The notes under the pieces were generated by a model. It ran no database searches and had not been told where the DNA came from. It was given only the letters and a program-made list of their open reading frames with translations. DNA of 64,000 bases from Pseudomonas antarctica (GTDB lineage: Bacteria; Pseudomonadota; Gammaproteobacteria; Pseudomonadales; Pseudomonadaceae), in assembly GCF_900624995.1 (NCBI RefSeq), contig NZ_UYXQ01000001.1, positions 248,001 through 312,000 on the forward strand. The letters are read 5' to 3'. Made by a program: the position numbers and the translations under genes. Positions 44,071 to 52,181 of the stretch are shown piece by piece. Position 1 is the stretch's first letter. Every line of letters begins with the position of its first letter.

Positions 44071-45003
44071 ATGGATAGCCAAACCCTGATGTTGTTTGGC
44101 GGGATCGGCGCCATCCTGGTGCTCGCCTCGCTGATCGGCCTGATCCTCAAGCTGCGCACCCGTGGCACGCCGAATGCGGTGATCGACAACCTCAACGCCC
44201 GCATCAACGCCTGGTGGGTGATGGTGGTGGTGATTGGCATCGCCTTCTGGCTGGGCACCGGCGCGGTGATCCTGCTGTTCTATGCGGTGTCGTTCTACGC
44301 CCTGCGCGAATTCCTTACCCTCACTCCCACTCGCCGCAGCGATTACCCGGCGCTGGTGGCCGCGTTTTACTTGGCGTTGCCAGTGCAATACCTGCTGATC
44401 TACTCAGACTGGTATGGGCTGTTCTCGATCTTCATCCCGGTGTACGTGTTCCTGCTGCTGCCGATCCTCGCTTCGCTGGGCGGCGACAGCACGCACTTCC
44501 TGGAACGCGCATCGAAGGTGCAATGGGGCCTGATGATCGCCGTGTTCTGCGTGTCGTTCGTACCGGCCCTGCTGACCCTCGACATCCCTGGCTACGAAGG
44601 CCGCAACCTGTTGCTGATCGCCTACCTGGTGATCGTGGTGCAACTGTCGGACGTGCTGCAGTACGTGTGCGGCAAGCTGTTCGGCAAACACAAGATCGCG
44701 CCCAACCTGTCACCGTCCAAAACCGTCGAAGGCTTTGTTGGCGGGATTCTGCTGTCCTCCCTGATCGGCGCAGCGCTGTGGTGGACCACGCCGTTTAACC
44801 CGTGGCAGTCGTTCTTGATCGCGCTGCTGATCAACCTGCTCGGGTTTGCCGGCGGCATTGTGATGTCGGCGATCAAGCGCGACCGCGGCGTGAAGGATTG
44901 GGGGCATATGATCGAAGGGCACGGCGGGATGCTGGATCGGCTGGATTCGGTGTGTTTTGCCGCGCCGATTTTCTTTCACCTAGTGCGGTACTGGTGGACC
45001 TGA
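44071..45003 (+). CDS. Phosphatidate cytidylyltransferase (CdsA family, YnbB-like)
   Basis: 310 residues from ATG at 44071, overlapping nothing and 1 base after the previous stop. About eight membrane helices. The CDS signature is intact: SAIKRDRGVKDWG followed by IEGHGGMLDRLDS. It activates phosphatidic acid to CDP-diacylglycerol, the substrate of the first gene of this operon. It is a paralogue of the essential cdsA found with the bam/lpx genes. The frame opens earlier, inside the acyltransferase gene, but homology starts here. Confidence 0.9.
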   Translation: MDSQTLMLFGGIGAILVLASLIGLILKLRTRGTPNAVIDNLNARINAWWVMVVVIGIAFWLGTGAVILLFYAVSFYALREFLTLTPTRRSDYPALVAAFYLALPVQYLLIYSDWYGLFSIFIPVYVFLLLPILASLGGDSTHFLERASKVQWGLMIAVFCVSFVPALLTLDIPGYEGRNLLLIAYLVIVVQLSDVLQYVCGKLFGKHKIAPNLSPSKTVEGFVGGILLSSLIGAALWWTTPFNPWQSFLIALLINLLGFAGGIVMSAIKRDRGVKDWGHMIEGHGGMLDRLDSVCFAAPIFFHLVRYWWT

Positions 45004-45020
45004 CCCCACCGAACACAAGC

Positions 45021-45034
45021 CAGCTCCCACATTG
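45021..45034. repeat. REP half-element remnant
   Basis: CAGCTCCCACATTG in the 53-base gap between the convergent lipid operon and the Lrp-type gene. Confidence 0.5.
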
Positions 45035-45056
45035 GTTTTTGGGTGTTTTCAAGGCC

Positions 45057-45539
45057 TCAGCCTGGCAAATGCCCCAGCGGCAAGGCGCCTGGGGTTTTCA
45101 CGGTCTGGATCGCGAAGTTGCTGCGGATATCCCTCACGCCCGGCAGCTTCAACAGGCTCCCAGTAACAAACCGCTCATACCCACGCAAATCCGGCACCAC
45201 CACCTGCAATAGAAAATCCGACTCGCCCGACACTAAAAAAGCCGAGATCACCTCGGGCAACGCCGTCACCGCCTCACGAAACGCATTCGCCTCGGTGTCG
45301 TTATGCCGTTCCACCTTCACGCCGACAAACACCATCATGCCCAAGCCGACTTCATCGCGATCCAGCGTCGCCTGATAGCCGCGAATCACCCCGGCCTCTT
45401 CCAACAGGCGCACGCGCCGCAAGCAGGGTGAGGCAGACAGGCCGATCTCATCCGCCAGTTGTACATTGCTCAGGCGCCCGTCCCGCTGCAGGGCTTCAAG
45501 AATCTTGCGGTCAAACGCATCGAGTTTTAGATTTGGCAT
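45057..45539 (-). CDS. Lrp/AsnC-family regulator
   Basis: 160 residues from ATG at 45539; the frame extends to 45611 without homology. An N-terminal AsnC-type helix-turn-helix (LDAFDRKILEALQRDGRLS, then NVQLADEIGLSASPCLRRV) is followed by the RAM ligand-binding domain. It is divergent from a LysE-family exporter across 127 bases, the standard arrangement for an amino-acid-responsive regulator and its exporter. The effector is probably an amino acid exported by that protein. Confidence 0.9.
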   Translation of the reverse strand: MPNLKLDAFDRKILEALQRDGRLSNVQLADEIGLSASPCLRRVRLLEEAGVIRGYQATLDRDEVGLGMMVFVGVKVERHNDTEANAFREAVTALPEVISAFLVSGESDFLLQVVVPDLRGYERFVTGSLLKLPGVRDIRSNFAIQTVKTPGALPLGHLPG

Positions 45540-45666
45540 AAATGAATGGTCGTTGGCTTTATAAGTGGCAGATAGTGCCAAGACTAGACGCTTTTCTAGC
45601 TGACTACGCAAGCACCTGCCTCACCCTCCCGCCCTAGAATTAGCCGACAATTTAAGGGGGTGAAAC

Positions 45667-46296
45667 ATGGCGCAGCTCTGGTTATTTTTGGTGGCGCTGT
45701 CGGTGGTGTATCTGCTGCCGGGGCCGGACATGATCCTGCTGCTGCAAACCGGCGCACGCCAGGGCAAGGCGTTGGCGCTGACCACGGCCATCGGTTTGGG
45801 AATCGCCCGGGCGTGCCACGTGGCGTTGGCGGGCATGGGGCTGGCGACCTTGTTCAAGGTGGCACCATGGACCTTTGATGTGGTGCGCCTGGGCGGTGCG
45901 GCCTATCTGTTATGGCTGGGCGTGCAATGCCTGCGCGCCAATATGCTGCCAGCGCTCGAAGCCTCTCACGGCGCCCCGCCAGCCCATGCCTGGCGCGCGG
46001 CCTTTCAACGCGGCCTGCTGACCAATCTGCTCAACCCCAAGGCGCTGTTGTTCTGCTCGGTGCTGATGCCGCAATTCATCAACCCGCAAAGCGGCCCGGT
46101 GGCGGCGCAATTTGCGTTGCTGGGCGTGATCCTGGTGGGTGTCGGTTTCGTCTTCGATTGTTGCTACGCCCTGGCCGGCGCACGCATCGGCCGCTGGCTG
46201 GCACGTAATCGCTCGGCACAACGTATGCAGCAGTGGTTATTCGGCAGTCTGTTGATCGGTTTTGCGCTGCGTCTCACTTTTGTGCAGCAAGCCTGA
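45667..46296 (+). CDS. LysE-family amino acid exporter
   Basis: 209 residues with about six membrane helices. Family signatures PGPDMILLLQTGARQGK near the start and RGLLTNLLNPKALLF in the middle. It exports an amino acid or derivative such as homoserine lactone or threonine (RhtB type); the substrate is not readable. AAGGGGG lies 5-8 bases before the ATG. Regulation by the divergent Lrp-type gene is likely. Confidence 0.92.
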   Translation: MAQLWLFLVALSVVYLLPGPDMILLLQTGARQGKALALTTAIGLGIARACHVALAGMGLATLFKVAPWTFDVVRLGGAAYLLWLGVQCLRANMLPALEASHGAPPAHAWRAAFQRGLLTNLLNPKALLFCSVLMPQFINPQSGPVAAQFALLGVILVGVGFVFDCCYALAGARIGRWLARNRSAQRMQQWLFGSLLIGFALRLTFVQQA

Positions 46297-46373
46297 GCCC
46301 TGCGGTGTATCCACGTCATCTTTTGTATCAAAGACGCTGTAAGATACGCCGCACTTAGCCAGGGATGCTCACC

Positions 46374-49300
46374 ATGTTCGATACGTTGAAAGCGATCAGC
46401 CGCCGTTTTCTCAGCCTGTTAACCACTGTGGTGAGTGCCCTGTTCGGCCAATGGCAACCGCCATCCTGGCTGCGTGCTATCGGCCATGGCCTGGCGAACC
46501 TGGGCCGCAAGGCCCGCGCTTACCCGCGACAGGCTGGCGCCGGGGTGTTGGCGCTGGTGTTGCTGGCCGCCGCCGGCTTCTATGGCTGGCATTGGTATTC
46601 GAACCTGCCGCAGCCGCACACCGTGGGTTATTCGCTGCACAAACCCAACCTGACGGATTACACCCAGCAGCCGCCGGTTGTGGATAACGTGCAGGTGCGT
46701 TTCGCTGAATCCGTGGCCCCGTTGGCGGCGATGGGTAAAACGGTTACCGAAGGCATCACGCTCAAGCCCACAGTGGCGGGCGCCTGGCGCTGGTCCGACG
46801 ACCGCACCTTACTGTTCGTGCCGGAAAAAGACTGGCCCATCGACACCCATTACACGCTGGATCTGGCGAAGAAAAACCTCCTGGCCGATGGCGTGCTGCT
46901 CAGCCAGTACAGCAGCCAGTTTTCCACCCAGCCGTTCCGCGCCACCCTGACTCACAACGAGCTGTACCAAGACCCATCCAACCCGACGCTGAAACAGCTG
47001 GTGGCGACCTTCCACTTTTCCCACCCTGTGGATGAAGAGAGCCTGCGCAAGCGAGTGTCCGTGACCCTCGGCAAAGGCCTGGCCTACCGTGACGCGCAGC
47101 TGCCTAACCGCCCGGAAATCACCTTCGACGACACCAAGCTCAACGTCTACGTACGCTCCGCCGCCCTGGCCACGCCGCTGGAAAGTACGCCGGTCAGCGC
47201 CAAGCTTGATGAAGGCATCAAGGCCCGCGAGGGCGGCAATGCCAGCAACGCGCCGCTGGTGGCGGAAGTCACCGTGCCCGGCCGCTATCGCCTGACCTTT
47301 ACCGGCGCCGAGGTCAGTTTTGTGGATAACGAACGCGGCGAGCCGGAGCCGGTACTGATGTTCAGCAGCTCCAGCGCCGTGGCCGATGACACCATCGCCG
47401 GTAAGGTGCAGGCCTGGCTGCTGCCGGAAAAAGCCCAGGACGACACCCGCCCCTACACCAGCAACGACATCGACGACGCAATGCTTGCCCGCAGCACCAA
47501 GGTCAACCTGACCCACGTGCCCAGCGTCGAGCCGCTGAACACCCTGCACGCCTTCAAGTTCAAGGCACCGGCTGGCCGCGCGCTGTATGTGCGCGTGCCC
47601 GCCAACCTGGAAGCCATCGGTGGCTACCTGGCGAAGAATCCTACGACGTCCTTGATCAGCATGCCGGCGTATCCGCGCACGTTGCAGTTCCTGTCTGACG
47701 GCGCCTTGCTCAGCCTCAACGGCGAAAAACGTCTGGGCTTCATGGCTCGTGGCGTGCCCGGCGCCCACGTGGAAATCGCCCGCCTGCTGCCCAACCAGCT
47801 GCAACACCTGGTGGACCAGAGCAGCGGCAGCTTTGCCCGACCGAATTTCGGCAATGAATACTTTGATCGGATGGTTGAGCGTCAGTCGCTGGATATCCCG
47901 CTGTCGTCCAATGACCCAGCGAAAACCGTCTACGACAACATTGACCTGAGCCACTACCTCACCGCCAACGGCGGGCGTCGCGGCATTTTCGTGCTCAAGC
48001 TCAGCCCACAGGATGACCCGGCCCCGCGTACTTTCGAGTACGACCGCAGCAGCACCAGTGACCTGCGTTTTATCGTGGTCACCGACTTGGGCATCATCGC
48101 CAAGCGCGCAAGCGACGGCAGCCATGATGTGTATGTGCAGTCGATCGGCAATGGTTCGCCGGTGGCTGACGCGCAAGTCGACATCATTGGTCGCAACGGC
48201 CTGCCGGTGAGCAATGGCCGCACCGACACCGAAGGTCATGTGCATTTCGCCAAGCTGGATGAACTTCGCCGCGAGAAAACGCCGCTGATGTATGTGGTCA
48301 CTCGCGGCAATGATCAGTCCTTCCTGCCGATTGCCCGCCAGTCCCAGCAACTGGATCTGTCGCGTTTCGATGTAGGCGGTTTGGAAGAAGACGGTGCGAT
48401 TGATCGCCTCAGCGCGTACCTGTTTACCGACCGTGGCCTGTATCGCCCGGGCGAGACGGCGCACGTGGGCATGATCTTGCGCAGCGGCAACTGGAAAGGC
48501 GCCCTGCAAGGCCTGCCGGTGGAGCTGCAAATCACCGACCCGCGTGGCCTGGAGGTGATTCGCCAGCCGCTGAAGTTGTCCACCAGCGGTTTTGAAACCT
48601 TTGACTTCCCCAGCAGCGAAGTCGCCCCCGCCGGGGATTACACCGCGACCTTGCAACTGATTGGCCAGAAAAACACGCGCATCGACCTGGGCAACGTCAG
48701 TTTCAAGGTCCGCGATTTCGAGCCGGACCGCATGAAGGTCAGCCTGAGCCTGCACGAAACGCCGGTGTTGGGCTGGATCCCACCGGACCAGGTGGTGGCC
48801 AAAGTCACCGCAATGCACCTGTTCGGCGCCCCGGCGTCCGGCCGCCGGGTCACGGCGAAGATGTCCCTGAGCCCGACGCTCGCGGCCTTCGACCGTTATC
48901 CCGATTACCGCTTCCGCCTCAACGATTCGCTGGAAGACGCCAGCACCGAAGACCTGGCCGAAACCACCGTCGACGACAACGGCCAGGCGGTGCTTGACCT
49001 CAACTTGCAACGCTTCGCCAACAGCACCTATCGCCTGCAAGTGATGACCCAAGTGTTCGAGGCCGAAGGTGGCCGGAACGTGGCGGCGCAAAGTGCGCTG
49101 CTGGTGTCGTCCGCGCCGTATCTGGTGGGCGTGAAAAGTCAGGACTCGCTGTCGTACGTCGCCAAAGACGCACCGCGGCAGGTGCAGTGGCTGGCCGTCG
49201 CGCCGGACCTCACGCCACTGGCGGTGAACGGCCTGACCACCGAAGTGGTCGAGCACCGTTATGTGTCGGTGCTGGTGAAACAGTCCAACGGCACCTACAA

Positions 49301-52181
49301 GTACGAGTCGCGCATCAAGAACATCAGCCAGCCGGCCTCACCGCTGACGATGACCAAAGACGGCGCCAAGCAGACCCTGAGCACCGGCACGCCGGGTGAT
49401 TTCACCCTGCAACTCAAGGATGCCAATGGCAACCTGCTCAACCAGATCGACTACAGCGTGGCCGGGCGTGGCAACACGTCGCGCTCCCTGGAGCGTAATG
49501 CCGAATTGCAATTGCGCCTGGATAAACACAGCTACGCCAGCGGTGATGAAATTGCGATCAGCATCCGCGCGCCGTACACCGGCGCCGGTTTGATCACCAT
49601 CGAGCGCGACAAGGTTTACACCCAGCAGTGGTTCAAGGCCGACAGCACCAACAGCGTGCAACATATCCGCGTGCCTGCAGGGCTTGAGGGCAATGCCTAC
49701 GTGAACGTGCAGTTTGTGCGGGACATCGGCTCGTCCGAGGTTTATATGAGCCCGCTGTCCTACGGCGTGGTGCCGTTCAGCATTAACCTGGATGCCCGAC
49801 GCATGGCGCTGAAGGTTGAAGGCCCGGCGAAAATTGAGCCGGGGCAGACCTTGGACATCAAGGTCACCGCCGACCGCCCAGGCCGTGCGGTGGTTTACGC
49901 AGTGGACGAAGGCATCCTGCAAGTGGCGCGCTACCAGACACCGGACCCGTTAGGCTTCTTCTTCCAGAAGCGCGCGTTGGAGGTCGGCACCAGTCAGATT
50001 CTTGACCTGATCCTGCCGGAATTCAGCCGCCTGCTCAGTGGGGCTGCGCCCGGTGGCGATACGGAAGGCGCCCTGGCCAACCACCTCAACCCGTTCAAGC
50101 GTAAACATCAGCCGCCTGTGGCCTGGTGGTCCGGGCTGGTGGACCTACCGGCCGGTGAAACCGTGCTGCATTACCAAGTGCCGGACAGCTTCAACGGCAA
50201 GCTGCACCTGTTTGCGGTGGCTGTGGATGCCGACAGCGTGGGTGTCAGCGAGGCCAGCACCGAGGTGCGTGGGCCGATCGTGATCACGCCGAACGTGCCG
50301 GCTTTCGTGGCGCCGGGGGATGTGTTCAATGTGAGCGCCGGGGTGTTCAGTAACCTCGATGCGGCGGCAGAGGTGAAGTTTGAACTGCTGACCAGCGACG
50401 GCCTCAACGTGCAGGGCAACAAGGGCAGCACCTTGTCATTGCAGCCGCGCAAAGAAGGGACCGCCGAATTCAAGATCAAGGTCGGCGAAACCCTCGGCTC
50501 GGCGGACCTGCAATTTATCGCGGTGCTGCCGGACGGCAAGCGTATTCAAGTCGCAGAAACCACCTCGATCCGCCCACTGAGCGAGCATCGCGTGGCCCTG
50601 AGCCTGGGACGCTTCGACAGCGCCAGCAAAGCGCTCAAACCAACGCGAGAACTGTTCAGCCAACTGCGCGACGTGCAGTTGGGCGTAGCGGCCTCGCCGC
50701 TGGTGTGGGCCAACGGCCTCAAGCATTACCTGGATGACTACGGCTACGCCTGCACCGAGCAATTGGTGTCCAAGGCCATGCCGGCGTTGATCTGGGGCGG
50801 CACGGCGCCAGAAGCCGAGCAAGCGTTCAGCAGCGCGGTGCGCATGTTGCGTCAACGCCAGAACCAAGCCGGCGGCTTCGGTTTGTGGGCGGCCAACCCG
50901 GATGTGGCGCCATACGCCAGCCTGTACGCCACCGACTTCCTGATCGAAGCCAAGGAACGCGGGCTGCCGGTACCGGAAGATTTGCTGGTGCGCTCTAATG
51001 CCTACCTGACGGACCTGGCCAACGGCCCGAGCGAAGGTCTGTCGGAATTGCGCAACCGTGCCTACGCCAGTTACTTGCTGAGCCGTCAGGGGATTCTGGT
51101 GAGCGGCGCCTTGAGCGATATCCGCGAGCGCTACGAGAGCTACTTCAAAGACACCTGGCAGAACGACCTGGGCGCCGCTTACCTGGCCGCCAGCTACAAA
51201 CTGCTCAAGCAGGATCGCCAGGCCGATACGCTGTTCCGCAAAATCCCATGGCGCTCCCTTGTGGATAAGTGGGTCAGCGACGGCCTGTATTACGACCCGC
51301 TGGTGCACGACGCCGAACACTTGCACCTGCTGGCGCGGCATTTCCCAGAATTGCTCGACGATGTACCGACAGCGCTGCTGGATAAACTCGGCAAACGCCT
51401 TAACGAGCAACGCTACAACTCGCTGTCGGCCGCCCTGCTGCTGCGTGCCCTGGACAACTATGGCCAGCGCGCGCAGAACGACATGACCCTCAAGGCCACC
51501 GCCTGGCTGGGCGACAAGCAGCAGCAATTGCTGGAGATGGCCGGCCAGCCACCGCGCGCCGCCGTGCCGGGTGCCACGCAGAAGCTGGTGATGGAAAAAA
51601 CCGACGGCCCGGCCGCGTTCTACATGCTCAGCGAAGCCGGTTTCGACAAGGGCGCCAAGCTCAAGCCGATCAACAATGGCCTGGAAATCATCCACGAATA
51701 CCTCGACCTCAAGGGCGACCCCGTGAGCAAGGTGGCGGTGGGCGATGAGTTCCTGGTGCGCCTGCGTCTGCGCGCCACCGACCGCGACCAAGTGCAGCAA
51801 GTGGCCGTGGTCGACCTGCTGCCGGGCGGCGTCGAGCCTGTGTATAACTTGCCGCCGGAACCAGAGGCCGCAAGCGCCGATGAAAGTGAAGGCGACGATT
51901 CGGAGTACGTGGAAACCGCCGACGGTGATGAAACTGACGCCTGGCAAGCGCCCATCGGCGAAACCGAGCTGAGCAACTGGCAGCCGGACTACGTGGATGT
52001 GCGTGATGATCGAGTGGTGTTGTACGGCACCGCACTGCGCGACGTAGCCACGTTCGTCTACCGCGTGCGCGCCACCAACGCCGGCACCTTCAACACGCCA
52101 CCGGCCTACGCCGAAGGGATGTACGAAACCACCCTGCAAGGGCGCGGCAAAGTAGGCCAGCTTGAAATTACCAAGCCTTAA
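46374..52181 (+). CDS. Bacterial alpha-2-macroglobulin with thioester motif
   Basis: 1935 residues from ATG at 46374, with AGGGA 8 bases upstream; ATG 46365 is possible. A cytoplasmic leader of about 50 residues and one membrane helix (AGAGVLALVLLAAAGFYGW) replace the lipoprotein signal of E. coli YfhM, so it is probably inner-membrane anchored. MG-type beta domains follow, with A2M family features SAYLFTDRGLYRPGE and AYVNVQFVRD. The thioester motif is CTEQ at residues 1460-1463. These proteins trap proteases attacking the periplasm. The pbpC start lies inside its last codons, the usual partnership with peptidoglycan repair. Confidence 0.93.
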   Translation: MFDTLKAISRRFLSLLTTVVSALFGQWQPPSWLRAIGHGLANLGRKARAYPRQAGAGVLALVLLAAAGFYGWHWYSNLPQPHTVGYSLHKPNLTDYTQQPPVVDNVQVRFAESVAPLAAMGKTVTEGITLKPTVAGAWRWSDDRTLLFVPEKDWPIDTHYTLDLAKKNLLADGVLLSQYSSQFSTQPFRATLTHNELYQDPSNPTLKQLVATFHFSHPVDEESLRKRVSVTLGKGLAYRDAQLPNRPEITFDDTKLNVYVRSAALATPLESTPVSAKLDEGIKAREGGNASNAPLVAEVTVPGRYRLTFTGAEVSFVDNERGEPEPVLMFSSSSAVADDTIAGKVQAWLLPEKAQDDTRPYTSNDIDDAMLARSTKVNLTHVPSVEPLNTLHAFKFKAPAGRALYVRVPANLEAIGGYLAKNPTTSLISMPAYPRTLQFLSDGALLSLNGEKRLGFMARGVPGAHVEIARLLPNQLQHLVDQSSGSFARPNFGNEYFDRMVERQSLDIPLSSNDPAKTVYDNIDLSHYLTANGGRRGIFVLKLSPQDDPAPRTFEYDRSSTSDLRFIVVTDLGIIAKRASDGSHDVYVQSIGNGSPVADAQVDIIGRNGLPVSNGRTDTEGHVHFAKLDELRREKTPLMYVVTRGNDQSFLPIARQSQQLDLSRFDVGGLEEDGAIDRLSAYLFTDRGLYRPGETAHVGMILRSGNWKGALQGLPVELQITDPRGLEVIRQPLKLSTSGFETFDFPSSEVAPAGDYTATLQLIGQKNTRIDLGNVSFKVRDFEPDRMKVSLSLHETPVLGWIPPDQVVAKVTAMHLFGAPASGRRVTAKMSLSPTLAAFDRYPDYRFRLNDSLEDASTEDLAETTVDDNGQAVLDLNLQRFANSTYRLQVMTQVFEAEGGRNVAAQSALLVSSAPYLVGVKSQDSLSYVAKDAPRQVQWLAVAPDLTPLAVNGLTTEVVEHRYVSVLVKQSNGTYKYESRIKNISQPASPLTMTKDGAKQTLSTGTPGDFTLQLKDANGNLLNQIDYSVAGRGNTSRSLERNAELQLRLDKHSYASGDEIAISIRAPYTGAGLITIERDKVYTQQWFKADSTNSVQHIRVPAGLEGNAYVNVQFVRDIGSSEVYMSPLSYGVVPFSINLDARRMALKVEGPAKIEPGQTLDIKVTADRPGRAVVYAVDEGILQVARYQTPDPLGFFFQKRALEVGTSQILDLILPEFSRLLSGAAPGGDTEGALANHLNPFKRKHQPPVAWWSGLVDLPAGETVLHYQVPDSFNGKLHLFAVAVDADSVGVSEASTEVRGPIVITPNVPAFVAPGDVFNVSAGVFSNLDAAAEVKFELLTSDGLNVQGNKGSTLSLQPRKEGTAEFKIKVGETLGSADLQFIAVLPDGKRIQVAETTSIRPLSEHRVALSLGRFDSASKALKPTRELFSQLRDVQLGVAASPLVWANGLKHYLDDYGYACTEQLVSKAMPALIWGGTAPEAEQAFSSAVRMLRQRQNQAGGFGLWAANPDVAPYASLYATDFLIEAKERGLPVPEDLLVRSNAYLTDLANGPSEGLSELRNRAYASYLLSRQGILVSGALSDIRERYESYFKDTWQNDLGAAYLAASYKLLKQDRQADTLFRKIPWRSLVDKWVSDGLYYDPLVHDAEHLHLLARHFPELLDDVPTALLDKLGKRLNEQRYNSLSAALLLRALDNYGQRAQNDMTLKATAWLGDKQQQLLEMAGQPPRAAVPGATQKLVMEKTDGPAAFYMLSEAGFDKGAKLKPINNGLEIIHEYLDLKGDPVSKVAVGDEFLVRLRLRATDRDQVQQVAVVDLLPGGVEPVYNLPPEPEAASADESEGDDSEYVETADGDETDAWQAPIGETELSNWQPDYVDVRDDRVVLYGTALRDVATFVYRVRATNAGTFNTPPAYAEGMYETTLQGRGKVGQLEITKP

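Noticed and set aside
46809..49256. Long leftward frame inside the macroglobulin gene, and similar ones at 50436-52406 and, in the other direction, 33691-34902 and 8-1528
   Set aside because: All are antisense to clear genes and show repetitive His/Gln/Arg-rich composition without domains.
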